Positions 4,765-8,191 of a stretch of 8,191 nt of DNA are shown one piece after another. Origin of the DNA: Prevotellaceae bacterium (lineage in GTDB: Bacteria > Bacteroidota > Bacteroidia > Bacteroidales > UBA932); contig JAIRZR010000477.1 of the NCBI GenBank assembly GCA_031267155.1, positions 1 to 8,191 on the forward strand. Reading direction: 5' to 3'. The position numbers and the translations under genes are program-made. Each line of letters begins with the position of its first letter. The first letter of the stretch is position 1. The notes beneath the pieces are model-generated. The model did not search any database and had not been told where the DNA came from. It was given only the letters and a program-made list of their open reading frames with translations.

Positions 4765-5042
4765 ATTCTAAGGTATTTTGTTAGTATTTGCGTACACGCA
4801 GTTTTGTTGTTTATAGGGAGTTATGTTTGCAAAGTGCCTTTTTGGTTCTAATAATATGCAGCGTCGGGCGGCAGTTCGGAAGCCGGACGACGCGGGCGGC
4901 AGGTGGCAGGCAGTGCCGGTTCTGCCGGCTGCGTTCTTTCGCTGCAATGTATCCGGGATGATGTACATAATAATTCAATGTAATTAATTGTTATTCAGAA
5001 TGTTAAATCTGATTTTTTGTGTTTTATAACATGCGTTTTTAT

Positions 5043-5073
5043 TTTGATTATTCATTTACATTTCGTATCTTTA
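5043..5073 (+). promoter_or_regulatory. Promoter of the small membrane-protein unit
   Basis: TTTG at 5043-5046 is followed after exactly 19 bp by TATCTTTA at 5066-5073, one base off the -7 consensus TAnnTTTG. Transcription would begin near 5080, leaving a leader of about 87 nt before the ATG at 5167. Confidence 0.55.
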
Positions 5074-5080
5074 TGTCATT

Positions 5081-5097
5081 ATAAATCAATGATTTAT
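5081..5097. promoter_or_regulatory. Perfect 17-bp palindrome at the predicted transcription start
   Basis: ATAAATCA (5081-5088), a central A, and TGATTTAT (5090-5097) form a perfect inverted repeat beginning 8 bp after the -7 element. The position is that of an operator. AT-rich palindromes do arise by chance. Confidence 0.4.
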
Positions 5098-5166
5098 GCA
5101 CATTTATGGCACTTAATAAACGTTAAATGCGCCTATGTTTCGAGTATTAATTTTAATTTTGTTGTT

Positions 5167-5346
5167 ATGAAAAAAGAATTTGGGAAGTGGCTAATGGACA
5201 TTGCGAAGTATATAACGACCGCAATATTATTAACATCCGCATTTGGTGAAATACGGGAAAACAAACTAATTGTATTAATATGCAGCGCCGTTGCGATTGT
5301 TGCAACGCTTGGCTGGGGTTTATATTTAATCAGAGAAAAGAAATAA
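5167..5346 (+). CDS. Small two-helix membrane protein, DUF6722-like
   Basis: The 59-residue product begins MKKEFGKWLMDIAKYI and has two hydrophobic helices (about 13-26 and 34-55) and a basic end (IREKK). The amphipathic KKEFGKWLMDIAKYI start and overall layout match the DUF6722 small membrane proteins of Bacteroidales, which have no known function. A longer frame beginning at 5017 exists, but it covers the promoter and the predicted transcription start, so ATG 5167 is preferred. Another very small membrane protein follows 22 bp after the stop, apparently on the same transcript. Confidence 0.75.
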   Translation: MKKEFGKWLMDIAKYITTAILLTSAFGEIRENKLIVLICSAVAIVATLGWGLYLIREKK

Positions 5347-5368
5347 TTTATAAAACAGGGAGGTAGAA

Positions 5369-5470
5369 ATGGGAGCAATAGTTATGTGTGCATTGGTGAC
5401 AATTATAGCGTGCGTTGGTGGCGTCTATTTCATCATACAAGACAAAAAAACAAAACATCAAGATTCGTAA
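5369..5470 (+). CDS. 33-residue single-pass membrane protein
   Basis: ATG 5369 is preceded by GGGAGG (5358-5363) at ideal spacing, one of the clearest Shine-Dalgarno sequences in the window and notable in a group that rarely uses them. The product, MGAIVMCALVTIIACVGGVY plus FIIQDKKTKHQDS, is one transmembrane helix followed by a positively charged tail, suggesting N-out, C-in insertion. It contains two cysteines in the helix (Cys7, Cys15). It lies 22 bp after the DUF6722-like gene and before a terminator, so the two are probably an operon and may act together in the membrane. I do not recognise a family. Readers working with longer length cut-offs would miss it. Confidence 0.65.
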   Translation: MGAIVMCALVTIIACVGGVYFIIQDKKTKHQDS

Positions 5471-5508
5471 TTAACGTAAGCCTTGATATTCATAATGTTA
5501 AAAAATGT

Positions 5509-5536
5509 AAAAAACATGTATGTAACATGCTTTTTT
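5509..5536. terminator. Intrinsic terminator after the small membrane-protein unit
   Basis: An A6 run (5509-5514), the stem CATGT (5515-5519) / ACATG (5525-5529) with loop ATGTA, one C, then T6 (5531-5536). The A and T runs extend the stem and could serve both strands. It lies 38 bp after the 33-codon gene. Confidence 0.6.
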
Positions 5537-5627
5537 ATTTATCTCATGAAAATGCCGGAAACTTCCCGAACAAGGATCTCCCGATGGGAATCATTTAAAC
5601 GATGAATCAAAGATAACATCATTTTTA

Positions 5628-5984
5628 ATGATTGATTGGCGGCCGTTTTCGGCAATAGTGTTCATTGCCGGCATGTCGTCGGTGCTTGAGCCGCCGGTGA
5701 ACGACCTGTGGACCATCCCCGGCGAAGAAGCGCTGCTGGAAGGCTGGGTGAAGGAAGACAGCGACCTGTTCAACCGCATCGACCCGACTATCTATTACAT
5801 GGAACGTCAGATCGAAGACTTCCTGCAGGCGCTGGACGAAGGCCGCGACCCGCTGGTCACCGGCGCGTTCGGACGCCGCACGGTGGAACTCTTCACCGCC
5901 ATCTACCGCTCCACGCGCGACAATGCGCCGGTGAAGTTCCCCCTGCAACCCGAACACGGCAACGATATGGATGGACGACAATAA
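5628..5984 (+). pseudogene. 3' stump of a Gfo/Idh/MocA family oxidoreductase
   Basis: From about residue 26 this 118-residue frame matches the C-terminal end of Gfo/Idh/MocA sugar oxidoreductases: NDLWTIPGEEALLEGW, KEDSDLFNRID, YYMERQIEDFLQALDEGRD, PLVTGAFGRRTVELFTAIY and VKFPLQPEHG. Complete members are about 330-400 residues and start with a Rossmann NAD(P)-binding domain; that domain and most of the substrate domain are missing here, so the piece cannot work as a dehydrogenase. The first 20 or so codons (MIDWRPFSAIVFIAGMSS) do not look like the family and may be junction sequence. Base composition switches from AT-rich to strongly GC-rich close to 5636. Together these suggest that an insertion or deletion joined unrelated DNA to the 3' part of a once-complete gene. 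Confidence 0.75.
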
Positions 5985-5990
5985 TAAAAT

Positions 5991-6057
5991 AATGAGCAAA
6001 TGTGAGAATGAGACAATGTGAAAATGAATAGCTTGTTCTACATAATAATGAGCAAAT
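5991..6057. repeat. ATGAGnnAATGTGAGAATG-type repeat cluster, left of the lipoprotein gene
   Basis: AATGAGCAAATGTGAGAATG (5991-6010) is followed by degenerate units, ATGAATAGCTTGTTCT (6024-6039) and a third AATGAGCAAAT (6047-6057). The same words recur at the other end of the gene (7455-7487). The cluster supplies in-frame ATGs that spuriously lengthen the lipoprotein frame. Confidence 0.75.
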
Positions 6058-6062
6058 ATAAA

Positions 6063-7469
6063 ATGATGAAACAAGGATTATTGATTTTTATGATGTGCGG
6101 GCTGATCGCTTGCAGCAGTACTGAAAAGGAGCCGGAAAAAGATAGCCGGTTGATTACCGTCAATTATACCGTCGACAGCGACATCTTTCCCAATCCGGAA
6201 CGCGGATTTTACCGCTATACGGAAAGCCGTTCGGGAAGCTCGGCGACGCCTTTGGACGTAAATACGCTGAAATCGTATCGCAATGAGAGTGTCTCACTGA
6301 TATACAGAGTTTACTATCTGAAAGATTTCAAAGACAAAGCTTTGTCGCAAGCGGCCTTGGAACAGACAGGCGCAGATATGGCTATTCTCCGCGCCGCAGG
6401 ATTGAAATGTGTGTTGCGCTTTGCCTATTCAAGCAACGAAAATGAAGCCGATGCTCCATTGAATATGGTACTGCAACACTTGGAACAGTTGCAGCCTGTA
6501 TTGGAAACAAATGCGGATGTTATCGCCGTCCTTCAAGCCGGATTTATCGGTGCATGGGGCGAGTGGTACTACTCGTCGAACAATTTGAAAACGCCGGGTA
6601 TCCGGGCGACAATCCTCAACAAAATATTGGACGTTTTACCGGATCGCCGGATGATTCAAGTGCGCACGCCGGCCTACAAAACAGACTATGTTCAACGGAA
6701 CACGCCGGTCGCTTACAACGAAGCCTTCTCCGGTACAAAAGCCGCACGAATCGGGCATCACAACGATTGTTTTATGGCAAGCAACACCGATTACGGCACT
6801 TATACATCCAAGATAGAGGAAGAAAAAAACTACATCGGCAGTGAAGGCGTTTACTTGCCGGTAGGCGGCGAAACATGTCCGCCCGATGGCGTTGACCCTG
6901 CCGACTGTGTCAAAGCGGAAGGCGAGATGCGACACCTGCACTGGAGTTTCCTCAATCAGGATTATTACCACGGGGTAAACGACCGCTGGAAAACGCTGGG
7001 TTGTATGAACAACATCATTCGTGAACTCGGCTATCGTTTTACGTTACAAACCGGCGCATACAGCGACGAAGTAGCTCCGGGCGGCGAGATAAAGATCGAA
7101 CTTGCAATAAACAACACCGGCTATTCCAGCCCTTACAATCCGCGTAAAATGGAGTTTGTGCTGAAAAACACGGAGACCGGCGAAATTTATATCGCTGCGG
7201 TAAACGAAGACCCGCGTTTCTGGAAACCCATGATTCCGGTAGAATTGAAATTTGGTATCGGCCTGCCGCATGATATACCGGCCGGCATGTATGACCTCTA
7301 CCTGAATCTGCCCGACCCGGAACCGTTGCTTTATTCACGTCCCGAATACGCCATACGCTTGGCAAACAAAGATGTATGGGATGCTGCTACCGGCTACAAT
7401 TACTTGCAGCATCAGGTGAAAATAGCAGGCAATGCTTCGGCGGTTTATCAGGGAAATGAGCAAATGTGA
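6063..7469 (+). CDS. Lipoprotein with DUF4874 and DUF4832 domains
   Basis: The 468-residue protein starts with MMKQGLLIFMMCGLIAC, a lipoprotein signal with the lipobox LIAC; Cys17 would be lipidated and the mature chain would begin CSSTEKEPEKDS, a flexible linker. DUF4874 follows, opening with the typical NPERGFYRYTE (44-54) and containing IYRVYYL, LKCVLRFAYS and FIGAWGEWYYS (161-171), a TIM-barrel-like strand end with conserved Trp and Glu. DUF4832 covers the rest, with HWSFLNQDYYHG, then a beta-sandwich-like end with INNTGYSSPYNPR. The family has no proven activity; it is often taken to be a cell-surface carbohydrate-active protein, by fold only. ATG 6063 is chosen because earlier ATGs lie in repeat DNA and would bury the signal peptide. 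The last five codons (GNEQM) and the stop are supplied by a downstream repeat copy, so the original C-terminus may have been altered. No Bacteroidales promoter is obvious upstream. Confidence 0.88.
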   Translation: MMKQGLLIFMMCGLIACSSTEKEPEKDSRLITVNYTVDSDIFPNPERGFYRYTESRSGSSATPLDVNTLKSYRNESVSLIYRVYYLKDFKDKALSQAALEQTGADMAILRAAGLKCVLRFAYSSNENEADAPLNMVLQHLEQLQPVLETNADVIAVLQAGFIGAWGEWYYSSNNLKTPGIRATILNKILDVLPDRRMIQVRTPAYKTDYVQRNTPVAYNEAFSGTKAARIGHHNDCFMASNTDYGTYTSKIEEEKNYIGSEGVYLPVGGETCPPDGVDPADCVKAEGEMRHLHWSFLNQDYYHGVNDRWKTLGCMNNIIRELGYRFTLQTGAYSDEVAPGGEIKIELAINNTGYSSPYNPRKMEFVLKNTETGEIYIAAVNEDPRFWKPMIPVELKFGIGLPHDIPAGMYDLYLNLPDPEPLLYSRPEYAIRLANKDVWDAATGYNYLQHQVKIAGNASAVYQGNEQM

Positions 7470-7551
7470 GAATGAATAGCTTGTTCTCGCATTCTCTCAT
7501 TGATTAACATTCTCTCATTGTCAAATTCTCACATTCTCACATTGTCTCATT
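7455..7551. repeat. Inverted ATGAG/CTCAT repeat block at the end of the lipoprotein gene
   Basis: AATGAGCAAATGTGAGAAT (7455-7473) pairs with ATTCTCACATTGTCTCATT (7533-7551), with two mismatches in 19. Between them lie further CATTCTCTCATTG units (twice). The forward copy, including ATGAATAGCTTGTTCT, repeats the block at 5991-6039. RNA from it could fold into a long hairpin followed by an A-rich stretch, so it may stabilise or end the transcript. The first bases are the last codons of the lipoprotein. Confidence 0.75.
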
Positions 7552-7567
7552 GAAAAATAAATTATTA

Positions 7568-7591
7568 ACACGGAGACACGGAGGACACGGA
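7568..7591. repeat. Tandem ACACGGAG octamers
   Basis: ACACGGAG occurs twice in direct succession (7568-7583), followed after one G by ACACGGA (7585-7591). It looks like dispersed intergenic repeat DNA and not coding sequence. Confidence 0.6.
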
Positions 7592-7691
7592 AACCTCTCC
7601 CCCGGCCCCTCCCCACAAGGGGCGCAGGCACATTTCCGTCTGTTCCGCTCGCAGGCTAGCTCCACATCCGTCAAAGAGCCTTCGCTCCCAT

Positions 7692-7730
7692 CGCCCACCC
7701 TCCACCCCAAAAGCGGTCAAACATTCTATT
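7692..7730. repeat. CGCCCACCC...GGTCRAACATT repeat, copy A
   Basis: CGCCCACCC (7692-7700), a C-rich link, AAAG and GGTCAAACATT (7715-7725) recur as CGCCCACCC (8016-8024), AAAG and GGTCGAACATT (8036-8046), same orientation and similar spacing. A third GGTCGAACATT, without the C-rich part before it, is at 7993-8003. Confidence 0.5.
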
Positions 7731-7762
7731 TGCGCTCGCGCAGAAAAGCCCGCAAGCGGGAC

Positions 7763-7827
7763 AGCGGTAGTCTCAAAAAAAACAGCGGGAAAGCCCTCCG
7801 GTCTTTCTCCCGGTTTTTTTTGAGCGA
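7763..7827. terminator. Terminator-like hairpin; copy 2 of the 65-bp repeat
   Basis: Nearly identical to 4292-4356: AGCGGTAGTCTC, A8, the GCGGGAAAG / CTTTCTCCCG stem with a CCCTCCGG tip, and T8 GAGCGA. One T to C change at the tip and another in the right arm leave the fold intact, and the A and T tracts are balanced (8/8 against 9/7). The nearest gene upstream ends about 290 bp before, so here it acts on readthrough or is simply a mobile repeat. Confidence 0.7.
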
Positions 7828-7880
7828 GAGTTTAATCGCGCTTATGCGCGAAAAAGAAATGCCGTGCAACCGAGCTTCGT

Positions 7881-7932
7881 CTTTTTGAAAAAAAGGCGCA
7901 GCCCAAGCCCCTCCGGGGTTTTTTTCAAAAAG
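7881..7932. terminator. Strong bidirectional hairpin
   Basis: CTTTTTGAAAAAAA (7881-7894) and TTTTTTTCAAAAAG (7919-7932) are perfect 14-bp inverted copies. A small inner hairpin CCCC-tcc-GGGG precedes the T7 run, the classic GC-stem plus U-tract layout. A terminator on the + strand is likely, but no gene leads into it here. Confidence 0.6.
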
Positions 7933-8015
7933 CCGTAGGCGGGGCCGCCTGTATTGGCAAACGCCGCAAACCGGAGTACCTGACAAAAAAAAGGTCGAAC
8001 ATTTGTTTTTGACCC

Positions 8016-8050
8016 CGCCCACCCGCCCTTAAAGTGGTCGAACATTTTCT
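8016..8050. repeat. CGCCCACCC...GGTCRAACATT repeat, copy B
   Basis: Second copy of the unit at 7692-7730, differing mainly in the C-rich link. It ends just before the large palindrome at 8055. Confidence 0.5.
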
Positions 8051-8054
8051 TTAC

Positions 8055-8148
8055 AATTTCTATGTTAACATAATATAAGATTATAGAGAATTCGCAAGCG
8101 ACCACTTCGTTATTCACTATAATCAGATATTATGTTAACATAGAAATT
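8055..8148. repeat. 94-bp imperfect palindrome with perfect 22-bp terminal inverted repeats
   Basis: The outer arms 8055-8076 and 8127-8148 are perfect 22-bp inverted copies. Each contains TATGTTAACATA, itself a perfect palindrome, so the site has fourfold symmetry. Pairing resumes inside with GATTATAG and GAAT after short mismatches, leaving a small centre near 8101. No target duplication is evident in the flanks. It could be a small non-autonomous inverted-repeat element, a plasmid-type cruciform site, or a binding site for a protein that recognises TATGTTAACATA. Confidence 0.75.
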
Positions 8149-8191
8149 GGCGTGGCGAAATCCATCACCCCCTCCGCAGCTCCCCCAGTCC

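Larger units (their letters stand above)
4357..5042. other. Gene-free, repeat-rich region of about 690 bp
   Basis: No convincing gene is seen on either strand. The region holds TTTGACATCA twice (4467-4476 and 4511-4520, the first within a TTTTGA-ca-TCAAAA palindrome), the second 34-bp GTCCC repeat (4577-4610), CCGGATG hairpin-like words (4653-4662, 4691-4703), a T/A-tract hairpin (4738-4764) and a sharply GC-rich patch (about 4858-4935). A 54-codon frame starting at 4823 crosses the patch after a GGGAG sequence, but its composition looks like non-coding repeat DNA. Confidence 0.5.
7552..8054. other. Gene-free region made of repeats and hairpins
   Basis: No gene is supported on either strand. 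An open frame on + (7550-7888) and two on - translate low-complexity repeat DNA (Ser/Pro/Arg-rich) and have no family features. The stretch holds an ACACGGAG tandem, a C-rich segment (about 7594-7625), the second 65-bp terminator-like repeat, a strong hairpin at 7881-7932, and three GGTCRAACATT words. Confidence 0.55.

Noticed and set aside
4768..4968. Reverse-strand 66-codon frame over the GC patch
   Set aside because: Composition follows the GC patch, the opposite strand is open too, and no motif is seen. It is probably dispersed repeat DNA.
5017..5166. Extended start of the DUF6722-like protein
   Set aside because: It would place the promoter and the predicted transcription start inside the coding sequence; ATG 5167 fits the family.
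5386..5598. 70-codon + frame overlapping the 33-codon gene
   Set aside because: It has no ribosome site, runs through the terminator hairpin and has no recognisable features. The frame from 5369 has a clear Shine-Dalgarno and a membrane helix.
5625..6074. Reverse-strand frame opposite the oxidoreductase stump
   Set aside because: Mirror of high-GC coding DNA; the forward frame matches a known family.
7550..7888. 112-codon + frame after the lipoprotein
   Set aside because: It translates tandem repeats, C-rich repeat DNA and a terminator hairpin.

Overview
The window reads as accessory DNA from a member of the Bacteroidota, most likely the Bacteroidales. Three things point there: several promoters of the TTTG / TAnnTTTG type, AT-rich start regions mostly without a Shine-Dalgarno sequence, and gene families typical of that order (DUF6722, DUF4874/DUF4832 lipoprotein, RhuM with a PLD-like tail). 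No species can be named from the sequence. All supported genes lie on the + strand.

Layout. 1-211 is the end of a membrane protein that starts before the window. 212-585 is AT-rich and gene-free. 586-2255 is a small cassette: a promoter, a perfect hairpin, a 12-codon relic of a serine recombinase start, a RhuM-family gene with a degenerate phospholipase-D-like tail, and an intact serine recombinase 3 bp later. 2320-2842 is an overlapping pair, a 71-residue putative antitoxin and VapD, a Cas2-like RNase. 2826-2948 holds a possible relic of another small gene. 3151-4356 is a compact partition module: ParA ATPase, a small ribbon-helix-helix (RHH) protein, and a shared bidirectional terminator. 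Two strict 8-bp repeat arrays, with 6 and 10 copies of RATAT, sit in the parA promoter and in the parA-RHH gap. 4357-5042 is gene-free and rich in repeats. 5043-5536 is a two-gene unit for very small membrane proteins (59 and 33 residues) ending in a terminator. 5628-5984 is the 3' stump of a Gfo/Idh/MocA oxidoreductase, where base composition jumps to GC-rich. 6063-7469 is a lipoprotein with DUF4874 and DUF4832, bracketed by ATGAG/TGTGAG repeats. 7470-8191 has no gene but several repeats, two hairpins, and a 94-bp imperfect palindrome with perfect 22-bp arms.

How it fits together. ParA plus an RHH protein and regular 8-bp boxes is the architecture of a plasmid-type partition locus that also represses itself: the RHH protein would coat the boxes, ParA would move the complex, and boxes overlapping the parA promoter would set expression. 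Together with a toxin-antitoxin pair and a recombinase cassette, this suggests the remains or cargo of an integrated plasmid or conjugative element. No replication or transfer gene is visible here. The best candidate for something undescribed is the 8-bp array and its RHH protein. Next are the RhuM/recombinase cassette with its coding palindrome, and the VapD pair with an unfamiliar antitoxin.
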